A program made the position numbers and the translations under genes. From Hymenobacter sp. DG25B (GTDB lineage: Bacteria > Bacteroidota > Bacteroidia > Cytophagales > Hymenobacteraceae), in NCBI RefSeq assembly GCF_000801315.1, contig NZ_CP010054.1, positions 3,472,001-3,536,000 on the forward strand: 64,000 bases of DNA, written 5' to 3'. Shown piece after piece: positions 42,606 to 52,630 of the stretch. Numbering within the stretch: position 1 is the first letter of the stretch; every line of letters begins with the position of its first letter. Under the pieces are notes generated by a model. The model saw only the letters and a program-made list of their open reading frames with translations. It searched no databases and was not told the DNA's origin.

Positions 42606-45143
42606 GTGCAACTCCCTGATTTACCCATTCGCGCTGCCCTTCCCGAGCTGCTGGCCGCCCTGCAGGAGAATCCGTGCGTGGTTTTGCAGGCCCCGCCCGG
42701 CGCCGGCAAAACCACGATAGTGCCTTTGGCGCTGCTGCACGCTGATTGGATGCCACCCACCGGCCGCATCATTGTGCTGGAACCCCGCCGCCTGGCGGCC
42801 CGGGCGGCGGCCACGCGCATGGCCCAGCTGCTGGGCGAGCCGGTAGGCCAGACTGTGGGCTACCGCATGCGCCTGGAAAGCAAAATATCGGCCCGCACCC
42901 GCATCGAAGTAGTAACGGAAGTTATTCTGACGCGCCAGCTGCAGGACGACCCCGCCCTGGAAGGCGTAGCAGCAGTGCTGTTTGACGAGTTTCATGAGCG
43001 CAACCTGCAGGCCGACCTCGGGCTGGCCCTGGCCCTGGATGCCCAGGCCGTACTGCGGCCGGATCTGCGGATTCTGGTGATGAGTGCCACCCTGGATGCC
43101 GAGCGTTTGGGCCGGTGGCTGAGCGCACCCGTGGTCAGCAGTTTGGGGCGCATGTTCCCCGTCGAAACCAATTACCTGTCGCCGGCCCGGGCGGCAGCGG
43201 CCAGCCGCCGCCCGCATGAGCTGCTGCAGGATCTGGCCCCCGTCATCATCCGCGAAGCCCTGGCGCACCACCCCACCGGCGATGTGCTGGTTTTTCTGCC
43301 GGGCCTGGCTGACCAGCGCCGGGTGGCTGAGCGCCTGACGCCTACCTTGGCTGCTACCATTGACATCCATCTGCTGCACGGCGAGCTGCCCCTGGAACAG
43401 CAGGATGCCGCCCTGCGCCCCGCCCCCGCCGGCCGGCGCAAGATTGTGCTGGCCACCAGCATTGCCGAAACCAGCCTCACCATTGAGGGCGTCACCATTG
43501 TGGTAGATGGTGGCTTTGCCCGCGTGCCGCAGTTTGAGCCCCGCACGGGCCTTACCACGCTGGCCACCGTGCCCGTGAGCCAGGCCGCCGCCGACCAGCG
43601 CCGGGGACGAGCCGGTCGCCTGGGCCCCGGCACCTGCTACCGCCTCTGGACCGCAGCCGAGCAGCAGCACCGCCCCCATCACCTGCCCCCCGAAATCCTG
43701 ACGGCCGACCTCAGCTCTTTGGCTCTGGAACTGGCCCTTTGGGGCACCCGCGACGCGACTAGCCTGCGCTGGCTGGATACGCCCCCTGCCCCCGCCCTGG
43801 CCCAGGCCCGCCAACTCCTGCTCCGCCTGCAGGCCGTTAATACCGATACGCTGCCTACTCCCCACGGCCGGGCGCTGGCCGGCTTGGGCCTGGCGCCCCG
43901 CCTGGCGCATTTGGTGGTGCGCGGCAAAGAAGCGGGCCACGGGGCCACGGCCTGCGCCCTGGCCGCCCTGCTCACGGAGCGCGACATTCTGCGCCCCGCC
44001 GATGGCTCCTTTGGCCCGCCCGACCTGCGCCTGCGTCTGGAAGTCCTGGCCAGTGGCCGCGCCCCGCTGCCGGGCCTGCATCCCGACGCGGCGGCCCTGC
44101 GACGAGTGCGCGAGGCAGCCAGCATGCTCCGCTCCCGCATTGGTGTAAGTTCATCGGCCATAGAGCCGGACGTAGCTGGTTTGCTGGCGGGCCTGGCCTA
44201 CCCCGACCGGCTGGCCCAGCGCGAAACGCCGGAGCGCGTGCGGCTGGTTACGGGCCAGCGCGCCGCCTTGCCGGATGAGTATTTCAGCAAGACTGACCAG
44301 TTTTTTGCCGTGGCGCATTTGGATGGTACTGCTACCAACCCCCGGGCCGGACTAGCGGCGCCTCTGGATAAGGCCGAGTTGGAGCAGTACTTCGCCGACC
44401 AGATTACGACCACCGAGGAAGTGCGCTGGGATGAAGCCACGGGCCGCGTTACCGCGCGCAGGCTGCGGCAGTTGGGGGCCCTTCGCCTGAGCGAATCCAA
44501 CCTGACTAACCCCGCCCCCGAAATTATGCGGCAGGCGCTGCTGGAGGCTTTGCAGGCAGCCGGCATTGCCCGTCTGCCCTGGTCAGAAGCCGCTACGCAG
44601 CTGCGCGAGCGGCTGGCTTTCCTGCATCACCACAGCCCCGCGGAGTGGCCTGATGTCTCGGACGAGGCCTTGCTGGCCGCGCTGCCGGCATGGCTGGGGC
44701 CGTTTTTGGATAATGTGCGCTCCTGGGCTGAAATCCAACGAATTGATTTAGGCGAGGCCCTGCTGAACTGGCTGCCACAGGGCTGGCCGCAGCGCCAGAC
44801 ACTGGAACGGCTGGCGCCCTCCCACCTGGAAGTGCCCACCGGCACCCGCATCCGGCTGGACTATGCTGACCCCGCCACGCCCGTATTGGCCGTGCGCCTG
44901 CAGGAAGTATTTGGCCTGCTGGATACGCCTACCGTGTATAATGGGCAGGTACCGCTTACCCTGCATTTGCTTTCCCCCGGCTACCGCCCGGCCCAGGTTA
45001 CCCGCGACCTGCGCAGCTTCTGGGCCACCGGCTATTTTGAGGTGCGCAAGGATTTGCGGGGCCGCTACCCCAAGCATTATTGGCCTGATAACCCCCTGGA
45101 AGCGCCTCCTACCCGCGGCACCAAAAAGCAGAACGGCCTGTAA
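42606..45143 (+). CDS. hrpB: ATP-dependent helicase HrpB
   Basis: This 845-residue DEAH-box helicase has motif I APPGAGKTT, motif II in a DEFH form (LFDEFHERNLQADLGLAL), motif III SATLDAERLGRW, a helicase C domain with DVLVFLPGLADQRRVAERL, and motif VI DQRRGRAGRLGPGTCYRLW. The C-terminal HrpB domain follows, ending with LRSFWATGYFEVRKDLRGRY and PKHYWPDNPLEAPPT. The start codon is GTG at 42606. Its substrate RNA in bacteria is not well established. Confidence 0.95.
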   Translation: MQLPDLPIRAALPELLAALQENPCVVLQAPPGAGKTTIVPLALLHADWMPPTGRIIVLEPRRLAARAAATRMAQLLGEPVGQTVGYRMRLESKISARTRIEVVTEVILTRQLQDDPALEGVAAVLFDEFHERNLQADLGLALALDAQAVLRPDLRILVMSATLDAERLGRWLSAPVVSSLGRMFPVETNYLSPARAAAASRRPHELLQDLAPVIIREALAHHPTGDVLVFLPGLADQRRVAERLTPTLAATIDIHLLHGELPLEQQDAALRPAPAGRRKIVLATSIAETSLTIEGVTIVVDGGFARVPQFEPRTGLTTLATVPVSQAAADQRRGRAGRLGPGTCYRLWTAAEQQHRPHHLPPEILTADLSSLALELALWGTRDATSLRWLDTPPAPALAQARQLLLRLQAVNTDTLPTPHGRALAGLGLAPRLAHLVVRGKEAGHGATACALAALLTERDILRPADGSFGPPDLRLRLEVLASGRAPLPGLHPDAAALRRVREAASMLRSRIGVSSSAIEPDVAGLLAGLAYPDRLAQRETPERVRLVTGQRAALPDEYFSKTDQFFAVAHLDGTATNPRAGLAAPLDKAELEQYFADQITTTEEVRWDEATGRVTARRLRQLGALRLSESNLTNPAPEIMRQALLEALQAAGIARLPWSEAATQLRERLAFLHHHSPAEWPDVSDEALLAALPAWLGPFLDNVRSWAEIQRIDLGEALLNWLPQGWPQRQTLERLAPSHLEVPTGTRIRLDYADPATPVLAVRLQEVFGLLDTPTVYNGQVPLTLHLLSPGYRPAQVTRDLRSFWATGYFEVRKDLRGRYPKHYWPDNPLEAPPTRGTKKQNGL

Positions 45144-45343
45144 AATCTCCTGCCGCACGTTTTTATCCTGACTTCCGGGCGGTTGCTGTTAAATCACTGA
45201 AAACAATGACAGAAGTGGCTCTGCAGCGTTAAAAACGGTTTATTTTGACTTTACTGTGACGGTTAAGCTTTGTTTGCAGCGACAAACCCACGGGCCTGAT
45301 AACGCGCAACCCAACTTTTCGTCGTAATTTTATCCGGCAATAA

Positions 45344-46840
<1,497 letters not shown>

Positions 46841-46861
46841 GCTATTATAGCCTTTTAAAGA

Positions 46862-46902
46862 AACCACAACCGGCAGCCCAAATGGGCTGCCGGTTGTGGT
46901 TA
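46862..46902 (+). terminator. Terminator after guaB
   Basis: A long, nearly perfect stem (AACCACAACCGGCAGCCCA and its complement) with a 2-3 base loop. The T-tract is weak, so efficiency is uncertain. Confidence 0.7.
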
Positions 46903-47097
46903 GTAGCCGGCTGGTTTTTCCCGGGCTATACATTTTAGCGCAGCTACTTCGGCGTAGTGGCCGAAACGGCTGTATATTGCCCTGCCGGCGCCAGCCCTTT
47001 TGGCGGGTGCAGGCTTATTTTACCGTGTTTACGGTAATTTGCCTTTGTTTTTTACTCCACGCTTACTTCCGCTTCGGCGTATTTCTATTCCCTGTTC

Positions 47098-49188
47098 ATG
47101 CCCCAAACGCAGCCATTGAAGTCCTTGGCGTTGCCACTGGCATTAGTAAGCTGGGTTGCTTTGCTGCTCACCACGCTGCTGCGGGCTAATCCTACGCTCC
47201 TAGCGGTACAACTGCCGGCCTGGCTCACACTGCTGGCCCAGGGAGTTTTTGTGGGCAGTGTTTTCCTGCACCAGCGCTACCAGCCCGACCCACTGCGCGG
47301 CACGGATTTCGTGGGGGTGTTGCGCCGGCTGATTATGGGACCGGGGTTGCTGGCCAGCATTTGCGTAGGCCTGCACTTATTGGAGCGGCTGCTGCAGTTT
47401 CAGCTGGGCATTGCCGACCGCACCCTGTTTGCCATCATCTACACCCTGAATCTGGGGTTGTTTGTGTTATTTCTGGCCCATACCTGCTACACGTGGCGGT
47501 CGTTGGTGCTGTTTCGCGCTTCGCCTACCGTACATAAGCAGTGGGCTTGGTTTGAGGTATTGCTGGGTAGCACCTTGCTGCTTCGGCTAGTAAACCTGCA
47601 GTTACCGCTGCTGGCAGCCGGTATTATTCTAGGGGCGCTGGGGGTGTTTGGCGCTTATCTCAGCAGCCACCAGCGCTGGGTAGCTTACCTCAACCGCCGC
47701 CAAAAGTGGGAGGTTATTCTGCTGCAACTGGGGGTACTGCTGGCGCTGGGCGTTTTCACTATCTACTTCCTGCGTATTCGCCACGATCCGCAGTTGGTGG
47801 CGCCTCAACCGCAGCATGCGTTCCTGCTGCTCACGGTATTCTTCGCCGCGTTTTATGCCCTGATGGGGTTGCTCGTTACGCTCTTCAACCTGCCCACGGC
47901 CGGCGTATTTGAGCAGAAGCGCGAGGAAATCATGACCATGCAGCGCCTCACGCAGCAAATTCAGCGCGGGCAGTCAGAAGTAGAGATTTATACTTCCTTT
48001 TTTGATGCCGCCCGCCAGACGGTGAATGCCGAAGCCGCCTGGCTGCGGATTAATAGCCTGGAAGGTGAACCCTACAGCCGCCTGGAAGTGGTAACTGAGG
48101 CGCAGAGCCTGGCCATGGAAGGCCTGCTGAAGGATTACAACATCAGCGGCATAGAATACCTCAACAACGACTTACCCAGCAGCAGCGGCTTCCGGGCCCT
48201 GGACCTGCCGTTTGGCTCCCTGCTGGTGCTGCCCCTGCGCTCCGCCAAACACACCTACGGCGACTTATACCTGCTGCGCCAAACCCGCCAGGGCTTTGAT
48301 CGGGAAAGCCTGAGCATGCTCCAGACGTTTGCCAGCCAGACCATCCTCAGCATCGAGAATCTGCGCCTGCTGCAGGACTCCATTCAGAATGAGCGCTACA
48401 AAGAGGAGCTAAAAATTGCCAGCTCCGTCCAGGAAAGTCTTATTCCCAAAACACTTCCTACTGATAACTGGTTTGAAATCAGCTCCCATGCCTTAGCGGC
48501 TAAGGAAGTTGGGGGCGATTTTTACGACTTTCTGCACCTGCCTGGTAAGGGCCTGGCTATTCTGATTGGCGACGTATCGGGCAAGGGTATTACGGCGGCT
48601 TTCCACATGGCGCAAATGAAGGGCATCTTTCATGCGCTGATGCAGGAAAACCCGCTGGCCAAGGACGAAAAGGAGCGTTTCCCGCTGCCCAGTAAGTTTA
48701 TGGCTATGGCCAACCGCGCCTTGGTGCATTGCCTGGAGCGCTCCTCCTTTATTACGGCTACGCTCTACATTGTGGAGTATGAAAGCGGGGGCTTTGTGTT
48801 TGCCCGCGCCGGCCACTGCCACACGCTGTATTACCACTCTTTAAAAGAAGAAGTGGCGTTTTTCCGCTCGGCAGGCCTGGGTCTGGGCATCATTCGCAAC
48901 GAGACGTACGATAAGTACATTAAAAACCAGTTCTACGATTACAACCCCGGCGACGTGATGGTGATTTACACCGATGGCATTGTGGAGGCCCGTAACGCCG
49001 AACAGGAAGAATACGGCGAGGAGCGCCTGCGCCAGATGCTGGAAAAGACATACTACCTGCAGGCGGATGAAATCAAAGAAGCCATTCTGGAGGATTTAGG
49101 CGAATTCAGCTACGGGCAGCCCATTCACGACGACCAGACGCTGCTGGTAATCAAATTCAAAACCGCTCAACCAGGCACTCACCCCTAA
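47098..49188 (+). CDS. Membrane-bound SpoIIE-type PP2C phosphatase with GAF domain
   Basis: This 696-residue protein has an N-terminal membrane region of about eight helices (residues 10-270), a GAF-like domain (about 290-440, with AEAAWLRINSLEGEPYSRLE and SLLVLPLRSAKHTYGDLYLL), a short helical linker (ENLRLLQDSIQNERYKEELK), and a PP2C/SpoIIE catalytic domain (about 455-690). The metal-binding residues are seen in EVGGDFYDFLHLPGKGLAIL, IGDVSGKGITAAFHMAQMKG, VMVIYTDGIVEARN and HDDQTLLVIKF. It would remove phosphate from a STAS protein; the next gene encodes one. Start at 47098 is ATG. Confidence 0.93.
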   Translation: MPQTQPLKSLALPLALVSWVALLLTTLLRANPTLLAVQLPAWLTLLAQGVFVGSVFLHQRYQPDPLRGTDFVGVLRRLIMGPGLLASICVGLHLLERLLQFQLGIADRTLFAIIYTLNLGLFVLFLAHTCYTWRSLVLFRASPTVHKQWAWFEVLLGSTLLLRLVNLQLPLLAAGIILGALGVFGAYLSSHQRWVAYLNRRQKWEVILLQLGVLLALGVFTIYFLRIRHDPQLVAPQPQHAFLLLTVFFAAFYALMGLLVTLFNLPTAGVFEQKREEIMTMQRLTQQIQRGQSEVEIYTSFFDAARQTVNAEAAWLRINSLEGEPYSRLEVVTEAQSLAMEGLLKDYNISGIEYLNNDLPSSSGFRALDLPFGSLLVLPLRSAKHTYGDLYLLRQTRQGFDRESLSMLQTFASQTILSIENLRLLQDSIQNERYKEELKIASSVQESLIPKTLPTDNWFEISSHALAAKEVGGDFYDFLHLPGKGLAILIGDVSGKGITAAFHMAQMKGIFHALMQENPLAKDEKERFPLPSKFMAMANRALVHCLERSSFITATLYIVEYESGGFVFARAGHCHTLYYHSLKEEVAFFRSAGLGLGIIRNETYDKYIKNQFYDYNPGDVMVIYTDGIVEARNAEQEEYGEERLRQMLEKTYYLQADEIKEAILEDLGEFSYGQPIHDDQTLLVIKFKTAQPGTHP

Positions 49189-49202
49189 CGTAAAGAAGTG
49201 TT

Positions 49203-49532
49203 ATGAAAATAACTCAACAGACTTCGGAAAATACCCTCACGCTTACGCTGGACGGCGAACTGGATGCCAGTTCATCCGTTCTGCTGGATACGGAGCTCTC
49301 GCAGCCCGATATTCTGAACAATAAAAAGGTGCTGATTGACTGCCAGCGGCTCAATTATATTTCTTCCGCTGGTCTGGGCGTATTCATCTCCCACCTGCAG
49401 CGTTTTCAGGATGCTGGCGTTAAGCTGGCCTTCTTTAACATGCAGGAGAAGGTGCACAACGTTTTCGAAATTCTGGGGCTGGATAGTCTGATGACTATTG
49501 TACCATCAGAAGCTGAGGCAGTTGCTTTATAA
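49203..49532 (+). CDS. STAS domain anti-sigma-factor antagonist
   Basis: This 109-residue single STAS domain has TLTLDGELDASSSVLLDTEL, then VLIDCQRLNYISSAGLGVFI and FFNMQEKVHNVFEILGLDSL. The SSAGLG loop carries the Ser that is phosphorylated by the kinase partner in SpoIIAA/RsbV-type proteins. It lies 14 bases after the SpoIIE-type phosphatase gene and 24 before the ATPase gene, so the three genes form one partner-switching operon. Confidence 0.95.
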   Translation: MKITQQTSENTLTLTLDGELDASSSVLLDTELSQPDILNNKKVLIDCQRLNYISSAGLGVFISHLQRFQDAGVKLAFFNMQEKVHNVFEILGLDSLMTIVPSEAEAVAL

Positions 49533-49556
49533 TTCTTACCCGCTAACGCCTCTGAA

Positions 49557-49967
49557 ATGAAGAACGCAATCCGAATCAGTTGCAACCGAAGCAATCTGAA
49601 AGTGGTGCGCGACTTCGTGTCCGGGTACTTAGTAGAGTATGGCCAGAATGCTGTGCAGGTAAATCAGATTATTCTGGCCATAGATGAGGTGGTAGCCAAC
49701 CTGATTATTCATGCCAACGCCGAAGATGCCAATCAGTATCTGGACATCCGGCTGGATATGCACAACAAAACCTTCACCATTGAGCTGCGCGACCAGGGCA
49801 TTTCCTACTCCCCCAGCACCTATCTGGAGCCGGATTTGCTGGAGCACATCCGCACCGGCAAGAAGGGCGGCGTGGGCATGACGCTGGTTAACCGCATTAT
49901 GGATCGGGTGGAGTTTACCCACAGCGGCAACTACAATATCTGCCGGCTTTACAAGACGCTGGCCTGA
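49557..49967 (+). CDS. RsbW/SpoIIAB-like HATPase (serine kinase anti-sigma type)
   Basis: This 136-residue GHKL ATPase has an N box (LAIDEVVANLIIHANAEDAN), a G1-type stretch (IELRDQGISYSP) and a G2 stretch (GKKGGVGMTLVNRIMDRVEF). These match RsbW-type proteins that bind a sigma factor or another target and phosphorylate the STAS antagonist. No sigma factor of the sigma-B type lies in the window; in Bacteroidota the target may be something else. A terminator follows at 49990. Confidence 0.93.
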   Translation: MKNAIRISCNRSNLKVVRDFVSGYLVEYGQNAVQVNQIILAIDEVVANLIIHANAEDANQYLDIRLDMHNKTFTIELRDQGISYSPSTYLEPDLLEHIRTGKKGGVGMTLVNRIMDRVEFTHSGNYNICRLYKTLA

Positions 49968-49989
49968 AGCTACACCGCCTGGGCCGTGT

Positions 49990-50023
49990 TGAGCACCCTG
50001 CTCCCCGCAGGGTGCTTTTTTAT
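49990..50023 (+). terminator. Terminator after the partner-switching operon
   Basis: GAGCACCCTGC / GCAGGGTGCTT stem with loop TCCCC followed by TTTTTT. Confidence 0.85.
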
Positions 50024-50120
50024 GGGCTGGATGGGCAGAAAAAAATCCGTAAAATTGCACTAGTCAGCCACCCCGGGGCGTTACCCCGCCGCCGACTTTC
50101 CTTGCCTTCTATCCTACTGT

Positions 50121-52412
50121 ATGCGCAGACGCATTCTTTTGACCGGGGCCGTAGCCACGGTACTGCTGGCCGGTTGCCAGACGTCCAAGACTCCTTCTTC
50201 CGCCAAACAGCCCGTTCTGGAAACCCTGGGCACGCATGAGGTTCCCGCCTCGGAATTTGCCTATGTGTACCGCAAAAACAACAGCGGCACTCCCGAGGCC
50301 GGCACCAAGGCCAGCGTAGCGGAGTATCTGGACCTCTATACCAACTTCAAGCTGAAGGTACTGGAAGCCGAAAGCCGCGGGCTGGATACGACCCAGGCCT
50401 TTCAGCGCGAGCTGGACGGCTACAAGCAGCAGCTGGCCCAGCCCTACCTCACGGAGAAAAGCGTAACCGACCAGCTGGTGCGCGAAGCCTACGACCGGCT
50501 GAGCAAGGAAATCAGCGCCGCCCACATTCTGGTGCGCATGGCCCCGGATGCCGACCCCAAAGACACCCTGGCTGCCTACCAGAAGGCCCTGGCCCTGCGC
50601 CAGCGCGTGACGGGCGGCGAAGACTTTTCTAAAGTAGCGGCCGAGACGTCGGAAGACCCTTCGGCGAAGGAAAACGGCGGCCGGCTGGGCTATTTCACGG
50701 CCCTGCAAATGGTGTATCCGTTTGAAACGGCCGCTTACAAAACGCCCGTGGGCGAGGTGTCGCAGCCGGTGCGCACGCGCTACGGCTACCACATTATTAA
50801 AGTAACCGATGCGCGGCCGGCGCAGGGTGAGGTAAAAGTGGCCCACCTCATGATTCGGGCCACGCCCGGTATGCCCGCCGCCGATTCCGTAACCGCTAAG
50901 AAGAAGATTGATGCCCTGTATAGCCGTTTGAAGCGCGGCGAGAACTGGGAGAAGCTGGTAAGTCAGTTCTCCGAGGATGGCGGTTCCGCCACCAATGGCG
51001 GCGAGATACCTCCCTTTGGTACCGGCCGCATGATTCCCAGCTTTGAAGAAGCCGCTTTCAAGCTGCAGAAGCCGGGTGATTTGTCGGCACCGGTGCAAAC
51101 CCCCTATGGCTGGCACATCATCAAGCTCATTGGCAAGCAAACGCTGCCCAGCTTCACGGATATGGAGCCCATGCTGAAAAGCAAGGTGGCCAAGGACTCC
51201 CGCTCAGAGCTGAACCGCGAAGCCTTCCTCAAGCGCATCCGCACCGAAAATCAGTTCACGGAAAATAAAGCGGCCGTAGACTACGCCTTCAGCAAGGCAG
51301 ATACCTCCCTCACCAACGGCCGCTTTAAGTACACCGCACCTGCTACTATCAGAGTCGCCAAAGGCTACGCATCGGATGAAAGCCCGCTATTTACCATTAA
51401 GAGCAAACCTTACTTAGTAAAGGATTTTCTGGCTTACGTGCAGCAGAACCAGCAGCCCCGCCCCGGCGCCGATACCCGCCACACCATGCAGCTGCTCTAT
51501 GATCAGTATGTAAATCAAAGCCTCATAGATTTCGAAAAGGCTAACCTGGAGCAGAAATACGAAGACTACCGCATGCTGGTGCACGAGTACCGCGACGGTA
51601 TTCTCCTGTTCCAGCTGATGGATGAGAAAGTATGGTCGAAGGCCGTGGAAGACACCGCCGGCCTTCAGAAGTTCTTTAAAGACCACCAGGCTAACTACCA
51701 GTGGGAGCCCCGCGTGCAGGCCACGGTTATCAGTGCTGCCTCGCCGCAGCTGCTCAGCCGCGCCCAGCAGCTGTTGGCAGCCGGCAAATACCCTGTAAAG
51801 CGCGGCCTGCCCACCAGCGCCACCTTTAAAACTGGCTCTACCACCCTTACCAAAGCCGGCCAGGATGCCCTGGACCGCCTGGCCATCAGCCTGAATAATG
51901 ACACTGCTATTACGGTACGCGTAGTGGGTCAGATCAAGCGGGGCGAAGCTGCCAGCCTGGCCCAGCGCCGCGCTACCCGCGTGGTAGACTACCTAAAGAG
52001 CAAGCAGGTGGGCGCTCAGCAGCTGAGCACCGCCGTGGCCCCGCGCCCCGTGGCCAGCAGCGTGCAGTTTGATATCAACACCACCGTCCTGAGCGGTTTG
52101 GAAGAAGCTCTAAACGAGCAAAACCCGCTGGCCGTGAAAGCTGAGCAGCGCGGCTACCCCAAAGGTGACAGCAAAGTGGTGGACAGCCTGCCGCAAAAGC
52201 CCGGTACCTACAATGCCCAGCTGGATGGCCGCTACTATTTTGTGCGCATTGAGCAGGTGCTGCCCGCCGGCCCCAAAACCCTGGCCGAAGCCCGTGGGCA
52301 GGCCACGGCCGATTACCAGAACTTCCTCGAAAAACAGTGGATTGCCGAACTGCGGGCCAAGTACCCGGTTACGATAAACCAGGCCGAGGTTGACAAGCTG
52401 GTTACGAAGTAA
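50121..52412 (+). CDS. Parvulin-type PPIase lipoprotein with an OmpA-like insertion
   Basis: This 763-residue protein has a lipoprotein signal (MRRRILLTGAVATVLLAGCQ, lipobox LAGC). Two PPIC (parvulin) domains follow: about residues 130-230 (EISAAHILVRMAPDADPKDT ending YGYHIIKVTD) and about 235-345 (EVKVAHLMIRATPGMPAADS ending YGWHIIKLIGK). Residues 560-635 look like an OmpA-like domain: FKTGSTTLTKAGQDALDRLA, then LAQRRATRVVDYLKSKQVGA. The usual Asp of the peptidoglycan-binding GHTD motif is missing (GQIKRG). The end (ARGQATADYQNFLEKQWIAE) is family-like. It is probably a periplasmic chaperone of outer-membrane proteins. Confidence 0.9.
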   Translation: MRRRILLTGAVATVLLAGCQTSKTPSSAKQPVLETLGTHEVPASEFAYVYRKNNSGTPEAGTKASVAEYLDLYTNFKLKVLEAESRGLDTTQAFQRELDGYKQQLAQPYLTEKSVTDQLVREAYDRLSKEISAAHILVRMAPDADPKDTLAAYQKALALRQRVTGGEDFSKVAAETSEDPSAKENGGRLGYFTALQMVYPFETAAYKTPVGEVSQPVRTRYGYHIIKVTDARPAQGEVKVAHLMIRATPGMPAADSVTAKKKIDALYSRLKRGENWEKLVSQFSEDGGSATNGGEIPPFGTGRMIPSFEEAAFKLQKPGDLSAPVQTPYGWHIIKLIGKQTLPSFTDMEPMLKSKVAKDSRSELNREAFLKRIRTENQFTENKAAVDYAFSKADTSLTNGRFKYTAPATIRVAKGYASDESPLFTIKSKPYLVKDFLAYVQQNQQPRPGADTRHTMQLLYDQYVNQSLIDFEKANLEQKYEDYRMLVHEYRDGILLFQLMDEKVWSKAVEDTAGLQKFFKDHQANYQWEPRVQATVISAASPQLLSRAQQLLAAGKYPVKRGLPTSATFKTGSTTLTKAGQDALDRLAISLNNDTAITVRVVGQIKRGEAASLAQRRATRVVDYLKSKQVGAQQLSTAVAPRPVASSVQFDINTTVLSGLEEALNEQNPLAVKAEQRGYPKGDSKVVDSLPQKPGTYNAQLDGRYYFVRIEQVLPAGPKTLAEARGQATADYQNFLEKQWIAELRAKYPVTINQAEVDKLVTK

Positions 52413-52426
52413 ACCCGTACCTTTCG

Positions 52427-52462
52427 TAAAGCCCCGGCCGTGAAACAGCCGGGGCTTTTTCT
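52427..52462 (+). terminator. Terminator after PPIase lipoprotein gene
   Basis: AAAGCCCCGGC / GCCGGGGCTTT stem with a short loop and TTTTT. Confidence 0.85.
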
Positions 52463-52630
52463 TGGGCGACCGTGCAACGCCCGGCACTTCTCCCGACTCC
52501 TTGCAGAGGCTTCGGTGCGTGTTTTGCCGGAGAAAGGAATTATCCTGAAATTTACGGGCGGCTTGGAACGTTCTCCTTGCCAAACAGCCTCTGGCGCAAC
52601 CTTGACCCGGCAGGCTTTTATCAGCATCTC

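Noticed and set aside
42621..44081. 486-codon minus-strand frame opposite hrpB
   Set aside because: Antisense shadow of the helicase gene without recognisable features.
46896..47189. 97-codon plus-strand frame before the SpoIIE-type gene
   Set aside because: It overlaps the terminator of guaB and the phosphatase start; composition suggests non-coding leader.
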